This document shows positions 8,807 through 17,498 of a stretch of 64,000 bases of DNA, piece after piece. The notes beneath the pieces are model-generated. The model was not told the origin of the DNA and did no database searches. It was given only the letters and a program-made list of their open reading frames with translations. Within the stretch, counting starts at the first letter, position 1. Each line of letters begins with the position of its first letter. Source of the DNA: Mesorhizobium sophorae (GTDB lineage: Bacteria; Pseudomonadota; Alphaproteobacteria; Rhizobiales; Rhizobiaceae); contig NZ_NNRI01000001.1 in the NCBI RefSeq assembly GCF_002270415.1, positions 434,001-498,000 on the forward strand. The letters are read 5' to 3'. A program made the position numbers and the translations under genes.

Positions 8807-9463
8807 ATGCTGAAGCTTGAACATCAAACCCTGAACGACCGTGCCTATGGCGCGCTCAAGCAGGAATTGATTTCCGGCGGCTTCAGCCCGGGCCAGACAC
8901 TGGTCATCCGCAAGCTCGCCGAGACGTTCGGCATATCAACCACGCCGATCCGCGAGGCGCTGCAAAGGCTGGTCGCCGAACGGCTGCTCGAGATGCAGAA
9001 CAACCGCTCGGTTATCGTGCCCTTGCTGTCCGCACCCGCCTTCGAGGAACTGACGCGCATCCGCATCGCCGTCGAGGGTCTGGCGGGCGAGATGGCGGCG
9101 TCGCGGATGACCGAAAGCGGTCTGGTCGACATCCACGCTACGCTCGCCGGCATGCAGCACGCCATCGAGGCGGGCGACGCCAGGGCCTATCTAACGCTGA
9201 ACGAGGCCTTTCACTTCGCCATCTACCAGCATGCCGGCGCGCCGATCCTTCTGAATATGATCCGCGATCTCTGGGGGCGGGTAGGGCCGTATCTCAAGCT
9301 GCTGATGCAGGCTGATCGCTACGTTCCGCAGTCGAACGATGCGCATCGCAAGATCGTCGCCGCCCTGGAGCAGCGCAGCGGGCCCGCCGTCCGGACCTTT
9401 ATCGAACAAGACATCGCCATGGCAGCCGCTGTTCTGTCGGCAAACCTTGACGCGGCCAGGTGA
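8807..9463 (+). CDS. GntR family (FCD/VanR subfamily) transcriptional regulator
   Basis: From ATG 8807 (MLKLEHQTLN) the 218-residue protein has an N-terminal winged helix (LISGGFSPGQTLVIRKLAET, then TPIREALQRLVAERL) and an all-helical FCD ligand domain with the conserved pattern NEAFHFAIYQHAG. The longer reading frame upstream overlaps the aminotransferase and is not protein-like. It is the last gene of the M20-kinase-aminotransferase operon, 16 bases after the stop, and is the likely local repressor. It ends 8 bases from the converging oxidase gene. Confidence 0.88.
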   Translation: MLKLEHQTLNDRAYGALKQELISGGFSPGQTLVIRKLAETFGISTTPIREALQRLVAERLLEMQNNRSVIVPLLSAPAFEELTRIRIAVEGLAGEMAASRMTESGLVDIHATLAGMQHAIEAGDARAYLTLNEAFHFAIYQHAGAPILLNMIRDLWGRVGPYLKLLMQADRYVPQSNDAHRKIVAALEQRSGPAVRTFIEQDIAMAAAVLSANLDAAR

Positions 9464-9471
9464 CGGTCCGC

Positions 9472-10776
9472 CTATCTCGTTTCGTCCAACCGGTCGCGCA
9501 GCATGCTCCAGCCGAGCAGCATGTTGGGTGCGTGCCGCAACAAGCCATGGAACGGGATCGGCGCCGGCAGCGCAAACGGCAGCGGCAGATCACGGGCATC
9601 GGTTCCAGTCGCCCAGTCGGCCAGCACCTTGCCCATCGCCGTCGTCATGGCAATGCCCCGCCCGTTGCAGGCGCGACCGGCAATGAGCCCCGGCCCGAGG
9701 TCCATGAGGTGCGGCAGGAAGTCCGGTTCGACCGCGGCCGTTCCCGACCAGGTATAGGCAAGGGGCGGCAGGTCAGGCAATTCAAGATGCCTGGCGAGCC
9801 GTCGCCAGATCGTCTGCGGCACGCGCGCATCGGCTCCGGCGCCCAGGATATGCATGCCGCCGCTGATCAGCCGGTTCACGGCGTCGAAGCGGAAGGTGAA
9901 GAGATTGCGCCTGGTGTCGCCGACGCCTTGCCCGTCGGGCAGGAGACGCGTCCGAATTTCGCGGGGCAGCGGCACGGTGGCGATCTGGAAAACCTTGAGC
10001 GGAAAATAGGTTCGTTGCAGCAGCGGATTGAGCGCCCCACCATAAGCGTTGGTGGCGATCAGCACCTTGCCGGTGCGTACCGAGCCCTCTGGCGTTTTCA
10101 ACACCCAGCAATCCGTCGTGCGATCGAGCGCGGTGACGCGCGTATGCTCGAAGATGCGCGCACCGGCCTTCTCGGCCGCATCGGCCAGCCCACGCGCGTA
10201 GTCCACCGGATTGAGCACGCCGCCAGAACGATCCATCCAGCCGCCGACATAGCCGCGCGCGCCGGTCAGTGCCTCGACGCTCTGCCGGTCCAAGGCAACG
10301 GCAGGCCGGCCGCGCTGCGCCCATTGCCCGACGCGTGATTTGACCTTCTCGAACGCGGCGGGGGAATGCGCCGGCTGGATCCATCCGCTCTGCACGGCGT
10401 CGCAGTCGATGCCGTGCCGGCGGATCAGGCCGAAGACCAGGTCGGCGCTGCCGGCGGCAAAATCGATCAGCCGTTCACCACGCTCGGGGCCGAGGTGGCC
10501 GATGATGTTGTCCGGGTCCATCTTGGCGAAGTTCGGCACGACGAAACCGGCATTCCTGCCGGTCGCGCCCCAGGCGATGATTTCGGCTTCGAGAACGGCG
10601 ACCGACAGACCTTTCCCGGCGGCGTGTAGCGCGGTCGAGAGGCCGGAAAAGCCGCCGCCGACGATGGCGAGATCGACATCGAGCCCGCCTTGCAGCGCCG
10701 GCCGGTCACGACGATTGCGGCTGACGGCATGCCAGAGCGAAGCGCCATGCGCTTCCTGCCGGACCACGGCATTCAT
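9472..10776 (-). CDS. FAD-dependent oxidoreductase (DAO/GlpO-like family)
   Basis: The 434-residue protein starts at ATG 10776 (MNAVVRQEAH). It has the Rossmann FAD motif DLAIVGGGFSGLSTALHAAG near residues 33-52, the GATGRNAGFV segment seen in glycine/sarcosine and gamma-glutamylputrescine oxidase relatives, and a C-terminal second FAD contact GLIAGRACNGRGIA. Such enzymes oxidise the C-N bond of amines or amino acids and give H2O2 or reduced quinone. The start overlaps the stop of the permease gene by 4 bases, so it is the last gene of the livGFHM-like operon and probably acts on the imported compound. Confidence 0.85.
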   Translation of the reverse strand: MNAVVRQEAHGASLWHAVSRNRRDRPALQGGLDVDLAIVGGGFSGLSTALHAAGKGLSVAVLEAEIIAWGATGRNAGFVVPNFAKMDPDNIIGHLGPERGERLIDFAAGSADLVFGLIRRHGIDCDAVQSGWIQPAHSPAAFEKVKSRVGQWAQRGRPAVALDRQSVEALTGARGYVGGWMDRSGGVLNPVDYARGLADAAEKAGARIFEHTRVTALDRTTDCWVLKTPEGSVRTGKVLIATNAYGGALNPLLQRTYFPLKVFQIATVPLPREIRTRLLPDGQGVGDTRRNLFTFRFDAVNRLISGGMHILGAGADARVPQTIWRRLARHLELPDLPPLAYTWSGTAAVEPDFLPHLMDLGPGLIAGRACNGRGIAMTTAMGKVLADWATGTDARDLPLPFALPAPIPFHGLLRHAPNMLLGWSMLRDRLDETR

Positions 10777-11753
10777 GGCCCGGAACTGCTCTTGCCTGCA
10801 ACCATCTTCGCTCGCTTGCCGAACCATGGCCGCCGCGGCCGGTCGCCGAACAGGCCGTTCGGCCGGATCAGCAGGATGACGCAGAGCATGACGCCGATGG
10901 CGGCGATCTGCAGCGCGGCGGCGCGGGCCTGCTGCTCCGGCGGGAACAGCACGCTGGTCAACGTGCCCGATCCGGCCCATATCGCCCAGACCAGAATGCT
11001 GCCGACGACGGCGCCGACATTGCTGCCCGAGCCGCCGACGATCAGCATCACCCAGACCTGGAAGGTCAGGATCGGCAGGTAGTTGTCCGGTGCGATGAAG
11101 CCGGTGAAATGTGCCTGCAGCGCGCCGGCCAGCGCCATGATGGCGCCGCCAACGGCAAAGGCCTGGACGCGATAGAAGCGCGCGCTCTTGCCCAGAGAGA
11201 TCGCCGCCCGTTCGTCCTCGCGCAGCGCCTTCAAGACACGACCCCAAGGGCTGCGCGACAGGTGCTCCAGAGCGAGATAGGCGACCAGCGTCACTGCCGA
11301 GACGACGGCAAGGTTGGACAGGTTGAATAGCAGCGGTGTCTCGGCGAGGCTGCCGAAGGGACGCGGGATGAAGCCGATGCCGAACGGGCCGCCGGTCAAT
11401 CCCTGCGCGTTGAGCGCGACCAACTGCACGACGACGGCGACGCCGAATGTGGTGATCGCCAGATAGTCAGATCTCAGCCGCAGCGTGGCCATGCCGGTCA
11501 GTGCCGCGGCGATGCCGCCGACGGCCATGGCGCCGAGCCAACCGACAAGGATCGGCAGGCCGAAGCCGCCGAGCCGCGCGGCATCGTCAGGTGTGGTCAG
11601 CAGCGCCGAGGTGTAGGCACCGATGGCGACGAAGCCGGCGAGGCCGACATTGAACAGCCCGGTCAGCCCCCATTGCAGGTTGAGCCCCAGCGTGACCAGC
11701 GAAAAGATCAGCGCGGTGGTCAGGAAGAAGGCGCCGTAGCCGAGCAGATCCAT
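10773..11753 (-). CDS. Branched-chain-type ABC transporter permease (LivM-like)
   Basis: The protein from ATG 11753 (MDLLGYGAFF, 326 residues) has about nine hydrophobic segments and the LivM hallmark GLTGLFNVGLAGFVAIGAY. Later motifs such as SPWGRVLKALREDERAAISL match the cytoplasmic loop that contacts the ATPases. It forms the inner-membrane pore with the LivH-like subunit. It overlaps both neighbours by 4 bases (ATGA), so its translation is coupled to theirs. Confidence 0.9.
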   Translation of the reverse strand: MDLLGYGAFFLTTALIFSLVTLGLNLQWGLTGLFNVGLAGFVAIGAYTSALLTTPDDAARLGGFGLPILVGWLGAMAVGGIAAALTGMATLRLRSDYLAITTFGVAVVVQLVALNAQGLTGGPFGIGFIPRPFGSLAETPLLFNLSNLAVVSAVTLVAYLALEHLSRSPWGRVLKALREDERAAISLGKSARFYRVQAFAVGGAIMALAGALQAHFTGFIAPDNYLPILTFQVWVMLIVGGSGSNVGAVVGSILVWAIWAGSGTLTSVLFPPEQQARAAALQIAAIGVMLCVILLIRPNGLFGDRPRRPWFGKRAKMVAGKSSSGP

Positions 11754-12661
11754 CAGCGTTCCCTCACACCGAACAGGCCGATTGGTCGCACGAACAGCAC
11801 CGCCATCAGGATGATGAAGGAGACGGCGGCACGCCATTCGGCGCCGATCAGCTGCACCGCGCCGGCTTCGGCGAGCCCAATGATCAGGCCGCCGAGCACG
11901 GCGCCGGGAATGCTGCCGATGCCACCGAGAATGGCGGCGGCGAACATGGGCAGCAGCATGTCGAAGCCCATGAACGGGCGGATCTGTACCAGAATGCCGA
12001 TCATCACGCCGGCGACACAGGCCAGCGCGCCGCCGATGATCCAAGTCACACGCACCACGCTGGCGACGTCAATGCCGACGATGCGGGCCAGTGCCGCATT
12101 CTGGCTGAGCGCCTGCATTGAGCGGCCGGTCTGCGTGCGCGTCATCAGCAGATGCACGCCGAGCACCAGCACGGCGGTCAGCAGCAAGAGAGCAATCTGG
12201 TCGGGCGTGATGCGAATGCCGAAGCCGACCGGCATGGCGATCTGGATCGCCCGGCTGAAATAGGTCGGCCGCGAGGTGAAGGTGAATTCGAGCAGGCTTC
12301 TGAGCGCCATCGAGGCGCCGAAGCTCGCCATCACCACGATGATCGCCTGGCCCTGCGATCGCAGCCGCGCAAACAAAACCTTGTCGAGCAGCAGCGCCAG
12401 CAAAGCGGTGAAGGCCATGCCGATGATCAGTGCGACGATCAGCGGCCAGCCGAAGGACAACGGTCCGATCGGCGCCACCTTGCCGAATGTCGCGCCGATG
12501 GCGCTGACGACGGCCAGCGTCGCATAGGTGCCCCAGGCCATGAAGTCGCCATGGGCGAAGTTCGAAAAGCGCAGGATCGAATAGGTGAGCGTCACGCCAA
12601 TGGCGCCAAGGCCGATCATCGAGCCGGTCAAAAGCCCGTCGACGATGAATTGCAGGCTCAT
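11753..12661 (-). CDS. Branched-chain-type ABC transporter permease (LivH-like)
   Basis: The protein from ATG 12661 (MSLQFIVDGL, 302 residues) carries ILRFSNFAHGDFMAWGTY, the LivH signature, and TQTGRSMQALSQNAALARIV, the ATPase-contact loop. The frame continues upstream but overlaps the LivF-like gene, so the short start with ATGA coupling was chosen. It pairs with the LivM-like permease downstream. Confidence 0.9.
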   Translation of the reverse strand: MSLQFIVDGLLTGSMIGLGAIGVTLTYSILRFSNFAHGDFMAWGTYATLAVVSAIGATFGKVAPIGPLSFGWPLIVALIIGMAFTALLALLLDKVLFARLRSQGQAIIVVMASFGASMALRSLLEFTFTSRPTYFSRAIQIAMPVGFGIRITPDQIALLLLTAVLVLGVHLLMTRTQTGRSMQALSQNAALARIVGIDVASVVRVTWIIGGALACVAGVMIGILVQIRPFMGFDMLLPMFAAAILGGIGSIPGAVLGGLIIGLAEAGAVQLIGAEWRAAVSFIILMAVLFVRPIGLFGVRER

Positions 12662-13425
12662 GCCGCGTCTCCTTTCCCGGCGTGCGGCGTTTTTTCTGCC
12701 TTGAGGGGGCGCTGGCCAAGATAGAGTTCGGCGACGACCGGGTCGTTCCACAGTTCGGAAGCAATGCCTTCGTGGCGGTCTTTGCCTTCGACCAGCACAT
12801 AGGCGCGGTCGCCGATGGCCAGTGCTGCCTTGGCGTTCTGTTCGACCAAAAGGATGGTGACACCGGATTTGCGGATGCCGGCCAGCATCTCGAACACCAT
12901 CGACACGAATTTCGGCGACAGGCCGGCCGACGGCTCATCGAGCACCAGCACCTTGGGGTGGACGATCAGCGCCCGCGCGACGGCGAGCATCTGCCGCTGT
13001 CCGCCCGAGAGGTTGCCGGCGGCGGTTCGCCGCTGGCGGACGAGGTCGGGGAAGGCTGCATACATCTCGTCGATGCGGGCAGGGATTTCGCGCCGCTCGA
13101 GAATGCCGCAGGCGACCTTCAGATTGTCCTCGACCGACATCAACGGGAAGATGTTTTCGGTCTGCGGCACGAAGGCCAGGCCGAGCCGCACCATGGTGTG
13201 CGCCGGCGCGGCGGTGATGTCCTTGCCGTCCAGAAACACTTTGCCGCCGGTGATCGGGACAAGGCCGGCGATGGCTTTGATGAAGCTCGACTTGCCGGCG
13301 CCATTGGGGCCGAGCACGACGACGATCTCGCCTTTCCGGACCGTGATCGAGGCGCCGCGCACGATCGGCACGCCGGGCTCATAGCCAGCCTCGAGATTGC
13401 GGACATCGAGGACTGTCTCGCTCAC
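12658..13425 (-). CDS. Branched-chain-type ABC transporter ATPase (LivF-like)
   Basis: The 255-residue ATPase shows Walker A LGPNGAGKSS, the Q-loop FVPQTENIFP, signature LSGGQRQMLAVARAL and Walker B VLVLDEPSAGLSP with the LivF-typical SAGLSP. The C-terminal tail is short, as in LivF. It forms the ATPase heterodimer with the LivG-like protein whose gene it overlaps by 4 bases. Confidence 0.92.
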   Translation of the reverse strand: MSETVLDVRNLEAGYEPGVPIVRGASITVRKGEIVVVLGPNGAGKSSFIKAIAGLVPITGGKVFLDGKDITAAPAHTMVRLGLAFVPQTENIFPLMSVEDNLKVACGILERREIPARIDEMYAAFPDLVRQRRTAAGNLSGGQRQMLAVARALIVHPKVLVLDEPSAGLSPKFVSMVFEMLAGIRKSGVTILLVEQNAKAALAIGDRAYVLVEGKDRHEGIASELWNDPVVAELYLGQRPLKAEKTPHAGKGDAA

Positions 13426-14222
13426 GCCGCGCCTCCGAGATAAGCCTCGACGACGCGCGGGTCGCGCGCGACCTCTTCCGCCGTGCCTTCGCTCAGCAAC
13501 TGGCCGCTCGCCATGACGAGGACGCGATGGCAGAGCCGCGTCACCATGTCGATGTTGTGCTCGATCAGCAGGAAGGTGATGCCACGCGCGTTGATATCGC
13601 GGATGCGGTCGATGATGACTTCGAGCAGCGTTGCGTTGACACCCGCCGCCGGCTCGTCGAGCAGGATGATCGCCGGATCGGCCATCATGACGCGGGCGAG
13701 TTCGAGCAGCTTGCGCTGGCCGCCGGAAAGCACGCGCGCCGGTTCATGTGCGAGGTGGGTGAGGGTGACCAGCTCCAGCAGTTCGAGCGCCTTGGTCCTT
13801 GCGGCTTTCTCCTGCGCCGCCACCCGCCATGGCGTGACGAAGTTGGCAAGCAGCTTTTCGCCGGCCTGACCCTGCGTCGCCAGCATGATGTTTTCGATCA
13901 GCGTCAGATTGGGCAATGGACGCGGGATCTGAAAGGTGCGGCCAAGGCCGCGACCGATGCGCAGATGCGCGGCTTCGCCCGAAACGCGCGCACCGTTAAG
14001 CAGGATATCGCCGCTGGTCGGCAGGATGCTGCCGGCAAGCAGGTCGAACATCGTCGTCTTGCCGGCGCCGTTTGGCCCGATGAGGCCGAGGATTTCTCCC
14101 GCCCTGACGTCAAACGAGACATCGTTGACGGCGAAGAGGCCGCCGAACCGCCTGACGACGTTCCTTGCCGTCAGAACCGGCGCACGGGTCTCTTGCCCCC
14201 GCTGTTCCGCTGCCTCGCTCAT
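13422..14222 (-). CDS. Branched-chain-type ABC transporter ATPase (LivG-like)
   Basis: From ATG 14222 (MSEAAEQRGQ, 266 residues) it shows Walker A LIGPNGAGKTT, the LivG-type RIGRGLGRTFQIPRPLPNLT, signature LSGGQRKLLELARVM and Walker B IILLDEPAAGVN. It is the first gene of the minus-strand operon livG-livF-livH-livM-DAO. The upstream region, shared with the divergent gntR, holds a perfect palindrome at 14271-14280. No binding-protein gene lies in this operon; the nearest candidate is at 17499 on the other strand. Confidence 0.92.
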   Translation of the reverse strand: MSEAAEQRGQETRAPVLTARNVVRRFGGLFAVNDVSFDVRAGEILGLIGPNGAGKTTMFDLLAGSILPTSGDILLNGARVSGEAAHLRIGRGLGRTFQIPRPLPNLTLIENIMLATQGQAGEKLLANFVTPWRVAAQEKAARTKALELLELVTLTHLAHEPARVLSGGQRKLLELARVMMADPAIILLDEPAAGVNATLLEVIIDRIRDINARGITFLLIEHNIDMVTRLCHRVLVMASGQLLSEGTAEEVARDPRVVEAYLGGAA

Positions 14223-14270
14223 CAAACCCTCTGGCTGAAGACGATCGTTGCCGTCTCCTGATTTTTGATT

Positions 14271-14294
14271 TGTGATCACACTTGCTTTGATCAC
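14271..14294. promoter_or_regulatory. Candidate GntR operator in the divergent livG-like / gntR region
   Basis: TGTGATCACA at 14271-14280 is a perfect 10-bp palindrome, followed by a second TGATCA core (14288-14293, TTTGATCACG) 15 bp further on. The site lies between the start codons of the livG-like operon (14222) and the gntR operon (14350). FCD-type GntR repressors commonly bind short palindromes of this size, so it is the likely site for the regulator at 14350, controlling both arms. Confidence 0.5.
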
Positions 14295-14349
14295 GCTATT
14301 CGGCTTTAATTTCGTCTGCAAGCCGAAAACCGGCCGAGAACGGAATTCC

Positions 14350-15084
14350 ATGCAAAAGGCTGCCATCGAAAAGAACAACGAGGCCATCGCGGCCCAGCTG
14401 GCGCCGGTCGGCCGCGAGACCGTGCAGGATCGCGTCTATTCGGAATTGCGCCGTGCCCTGATCGGCGGCCTGTTCGAGCCAAGCCAGGTGCTGACCATAC
14501 GTGGTCTGGCCGACGCGCTGGTCACCTCGACCATGCCGGTGCGCGAGGCGCTCGGCCGGCTGATCACCGAAAAGGCGCTGGAGGCGCTGCCCAACCGTTC
14601 GGTGAGGGTGCCGCCGATCACGCTGGAACGCCTCGACGATCTCTTGCGTGCCCGCATCCTGATCGAGGGCGAGGCCATCGCGCTGGCCGCCGCCCGCATG
14701 GGGCCGCGCCAGATCGCCACCATCGAGACCATTCTCGGCGAATGGGACGAGATGCGGGCTCTGAAACACAAGAAGGATGTCGATCGCGAAGTGACGCTCA
14801 ACCAGAGCTTTCATTTCGAGATCTATCGCTCCTGCGGCTCGGCCGTGCTGATCCCGATGATCGAAAGCCTGTGGCTGCAATCGGGCCCCTGCATTCGTGT
14901 CGCCATCTACGCCTTCTCGGAAGCCGGCGAGGTCGACACCGCCCAATATCACCGCCGCATCGTCACGGCACTGGCCACCCAGGATGCCCAGGCCGCGCGC
15001 GAGTCGCTGGCCGCCGACATCAGCCGGCCCTTCACCTTCCTGCGCAGCAAGCTGCAATCCGCCGCCGCGAAAGACCAGACATGA
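14350..15084 (+). CDS. GntR family (FCD) transcriptional regulator
   Basis: From ATG 14350 (MQKAAIEKNN, 244 residues) the protein has a GntR winged helix (RRALIGGLFEPSQVLTIRGL, then MPVREALGRLITEKAL) and an FCD domain containing NQSFHFEIYRSCG. The in-frame extension upstream runs through the palindromic operator region and is unlikely to be translated. It is divergent from the livG-like operon, and its stop overlaps the DUF3830-like gene (ATG 15081), so it is co-transcribed with the enzymes it probably controls. Confidence 0.9.
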   Translation: MQKAAIEKNNEAIAAQLAPVGRETVQDRVYSELRRALIGGLFEPSQVLTIRGLADALVTSTMPVREALGRLITEKALEALPNRSVRVPPITLERLDDLLRARILIEGEAIALAAARMGPRQIATIETILGEWDEMRALKHKKDVDREVTLNQSFHFEIYRSCGSAVLIPMIESLWLQSGPCIRVAIYAFSEAGEVDTAQYHRRIVTALATQDAQAARESLAADISRPFTFLRSKLQSAAAKDQT

Positions 15085-15563
15085 CCGCCATCAGGATCAC
15101 CGAGCCACGCTCGCAGCTTTCCGTGACGGCGCTGTTGCTGCCGCAGAAAGCGCCGGAAAACGCTGCCTTCCTCAAGGCATATCTTGGCACGCCACGCGTC
15201 GTCCCGGGCATCCATGCGATGTGGACGGGGCCCGAAATCTCATGCCCGGTTCCCGCTGCCGACCTCGAGGGCCAGCCCTATGCCAGGCCTCTGCCGGCCG
15301 AGAACGCGACGCTTACACCGCAGCCGGGCGACATCGTGCTGTCCTATGTGCCGCCGCGCATGTGGGGCGGCAATCCCGATGCGATCTTCGACATCGGGCT
15401 CTACTACGGGCAGGGCGCGCGCCTGCTGTTCCCGATCGGCTGGCTCGCCGGCAGCGTGGTGGCGCAAGTGCGCGCCGAAGAGCGCGATCGGGTCGCCGCC
15501 GCTTGCGGCGTCATCCGCCGCAACGGCGCCTGCGACATCACCTTCAGCCTGGTGGAGGACTGA
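15081..15563 (+). CDS. DUF3830 family-like protein (cyclophilin-like fold), function unknown
   Basis: The protein from ATG 15081 (MTAIRITEPR, 160 residues) carries features I associate with DUF3830: an early segment ending VPGIHAMWTGPEISCPVP, then LPAENATLTPQPGDIVLSY, and a C-terminal glycine-rich hydrophobic stretch. The family is small and often sits beside amidohydrolases, transporters and regulators of catabolic loci. No catalytic residues are established. It overlaps the gntR stop by 4 bases, and the next gene starts on the base after its stop, so it belongs to this operon. The family assignment is from memory of its pattern. Confidence 0.6.
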   Translation: MTAIRITEPRSQLSVTALLLPQKAPENAAFLKAYLGTPRVVPGIHAMWTGPEISCPVPAADLEGQPYARPLPAENATLTPQPGDIVLSYVPPRMWGGNPDAIFDIGLYYGQGARLLFPIGWLAGSVVAQVRAEERDRVAAACGVIRRNGACDITFSLVED

Positions 15564-15917
15564 ATGGCCGACGACAGTTTCGAGCTCTTCGATCTTCGCG
15601 TCGAAGCGGTCATCCCGGAGGGCAAGCCGATCTATTGCGGCGCCAAGGACGGCGACTATTTCGAGCTCAAGGGCGAGATGCTGTCGATGCCGGCTGGCCA
15701 GGGCTTTTCGATCTATTCGATATCGGCCGTGTTGCCGTTGCTGGCAGCCAAGCAGCGCCCGACTCACCCGAACGACTGGATGACCTCGGACGCCGAGATC
15801 GCCTGTCCCGATCCCAATTGCGCCAGTCGGCTGAGGATCGTCAGAGTGGCCAAGCGGCGGTTCAGCCATGCCGAGACCACGGCCGTGCCGCTGCCGAAGC
15901 GGGGAGACGACAAATGA
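15564..15917 (+). CDS. TIGR04076-like small protein, function unknown
   Basis: This 117-residue protein begins MADDSFELFD. It has a central GDYFELKGEMLSMPAGQGF and a Cys-containing C-terminal region, IACPDPNCASRLRIVRV, which resemble the TIGR04076 family (a beta-rich small protein with an IxCxGxxxGDxF-like opening, here PIYCGAKDGDYF). Cys residues in IYCG and CPDPNC could bind a metal, but this is inference. It follows the DUF3830-like gene without a gap and overlaps the aldo/keto reductase start by 4 bases. Confidence 0.6.
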   Translation: MADDSFELFDLRVEAVIPEGKPIYCGAKDGDYFELKGEMLSMPAGQGFSIYSISAVLPLLAAKQRPTHPNDWMTSDAEIACPDPNCASRLRIVRVAKRRFSHAETTAVPLPKRGDDK

Positions 15918-16969
15918 GTACCCAGACCTTCGAACTCGGCTCCGGCTACACCATCTCGCGCGTCATCCGCGGCGGCTGGCAACTGGCCGGTGGCCACGGC
16001 GCCATCGACCGCCAGCAGGCGGTGACCGATCTGATCGCCACCTTCGATGCCGGCATCTGGACCTATGATTGCGCCGACATCTACACCGGCGTCGAGGAGC
16101 TGATCGGCGCGGCGCGCCTGCGGCTGGCCAGCGAGCGCGGCCTCGACGTCGCCGCCAGGATGAAGGTGCACACCAAGCTGGTGCCCGACCTCGAACGGCT
16201 GGCCGGCATCAGCCGCGACTACATCAGGCGTATCGTCGACCAGTCGCTGCGGCGGCTGAAGACCGAGCGGCTCGATCTCGTGCAGTTCCACTGGTGGGAC
16301 TATGCGCAGCCGCGTTATGTCGAGGCGATGGGCTGGCTCAACGAGCTTCGGCTTGAGGGCAAGGTGCGCAATCTCGGCACCACCAATTTCGACACGCCGC
16401 GGCTGGACGAAATCCTCGCCGCCGGCATCCCGCTGGTCAGCCAGCAGCTGCAATATTCCGTGCTCGACCAGCGGCCGGGCAACAGCCTTGCCGCACTCGC
16501 CGCGAAAAACGGCGTCAGCTTCCTCTGCTATGGCTCCGTCGCCGGCGGCTTCCTCAGTAACAAATGGCTAGGCGTGGCCGAGCCGGCCACCCCGCTCGAA
16601 AACCGCTCGCTGGTCAAATACAAGCTGATCATCGATGACTTTGGCGGCTGGGACCTGTTCCAGCAGTTGCTTCAGGCGCTGAAGGCAGTCGGCGACCGCC
16701 ACGGCGTCGACATCGCCACCATCGCCAGCGCCTGGGTGCTGGAGCAGCCGCACGTGGCGGCCGTCATCGTCGGTGCTCGCAACCAGGCACATGCGCTTGC
16801 CAACGCCAGCATCATGGACGTCACGCTCGATGCCGAGGACCGGGCGCGGATTGCCGCCATCATCGCGCAAGGCACCGGCCTCGAGGGTGATGTCTACACG
16901 CTGGAGCGCGACCGCCACGGCCGCCACGGTTCGATCATGCATTACAACCTCAATGCGGGGAAACAATGA
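15914..16969 (+). CDS. Aldo/keto reductase
   Basis: From ATG 15914 (MSTQTFELGS, 351 residues) it shows the AKR catalytic tetrad in order: Asp and Tyr in YDCADIYTGVEE, Lys in VHTKLVPD and His in LVQFHWWDY. A C-terminal NADPH-binding region includes AAVIVGARNQAHA. It reduces an aldehyde or ketone with NAD(P)H, or runs in reverse. The ATG overlaps the previous stop; the much longer open frame upstream runs through the previous genes out of frame and is not used. Confidence 0.88.
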   Translation: MSTQTFELGSGYTISRVIRGGWQLAGGHGAIDRQQAVTDLIATFDAGIWTYDCADIYTGVEELIGAARLRLASERGLDVAARMKVHTKLVPDLERLAGISRDYIRRIVDQSLRRLKTERLDLVQFHWWDYAQPRYVEAMGWLNELRLEGKVRNLGTTNFDTPRLDEILAAGIPLVSQQLQYSVLDQRPGNSLAALAAKNGVSFLCYGSVAGGFLSNKWLGVAEPATPLENRSLVKYKLIIDDFGGWDLFQQLLQALKAVGDRHGVDIATIASAWVLEQPHVAAVIVGARNQAHALANASIMDVTLDAEDRARIAAIIAQGTGLEGDVYTLERDRHGRHGSIMHYNLNAGKQ

Positions 16970-17394
16970 GCGGCGAGCCCTCCCTGTTTTCACGCGCCAG
17001 CGCCGAGATCGTCGACCTGCATCGCTTTTTCGTCGACTGGTTCGTTGCGGCGCGCGCCAATAAAGCGGACTTCAGCCGCTTCGAGCGCGTCATGGGCGAC
17101 GGCTTCGCCATGGTTGCACCGGACGGCCAGATTCTCGATCGCGACGCAGTCGTCGGCCATGTCCGCACCAGCCGCGCCACGTGTGACGACGGGTTCGCCA
17201 TTTCGATCGAGGACATCCGGCCGGGCTGGCAGGATGCCGAGACGATCGTCGTTTTCTACGTCGAGGCGCAACTGCGCGGTGGCAAGCACAGCCGCCGCCA
17301 GTCGAGCGCCGTCTTCACCACCAGTTCATCGGCGCCCAACGGCGTCCTATGGCGACATCTGCATGAAACCTGGCTGCAGGTGCCGGAACGCTGA
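16966..17394 (+). CDS. NTF2-like / SnoaL-type small protein
   Basis: The 142-residue protein (MSGEPSLFSR) has an alpha+beta cone-fold pattern: helix RFFVDWFVAARANKADFSRF, then strands with GDGFAMVAPDGQILDRDAVV and the closing WRHLHETWLQVPER. This resembles DUF4440/SnoaL-like members of the NTF2 superfamily, which include small isomerases, hydratases and binding proteins. It overlaps the aldo/keto reductase by 4 bases and is the last gene before the repeat at 17401. Confidence 0.6.
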   Translation: MSGEPSLFSRASAEIVDLHRFFVDWFVAARANKADFSRFERVMGDGFAMVAPDGQILDRDAVVGHVRTSRATCDDGFAISIEDIRPGWQDAETIVVFYVEAQLRGGKHSRRQSSAVFTTSSSAPNGVLWRHLHETWLQVPER

Positions 17395-17400
17395 ACAGGA

Positions 17401-17450
17401 GCATCGGACAAAAAAAGTGCGAAGCGGTTTTTGGGTTAGTTCGATGCGCA
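17401..17450. repeat. Rhizobial-type intergenic palindromic repeat, copy 1
   Basis: The stretch starts GCATCGGACAAAAAAAGTGC, continues GAAGCGGTTTTTGGG and closes with CGATGCGCA. It can fold on its GCATCG/CGATGC ends, and its AAAGTGCGAAGCGGTTTT core is the kind of short element repeated in intergenic regions of Mesorhizobium and relatives. It separates the NTF2-like gene from the binding-protein gene. The family is recognised from memory. Confidence 0.55.
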
Positions 17451-17498
17451 GACAAAGAGACATGTAATCCAGTTCGTGTAGCTCAAAGGGGAACAACA

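Noticed and set aside
9472..11247. 591-codon frame suggesting a longer oxidase
   Set aside because: The extra 157 codons lie over the LivM-like gene in another frame and lack protein-like content; the real start at 10776 overlaps the permease stop in ATGA fashion.
14897..16969. 690-codon open frame ending with the aldo/keto reductase
   Set aside because: Only the part from ATG 15914 is an aldo/keto reductase; the first 339 codons read the gntR, DUF3830-like and TIGR04076-like genes out of frame.
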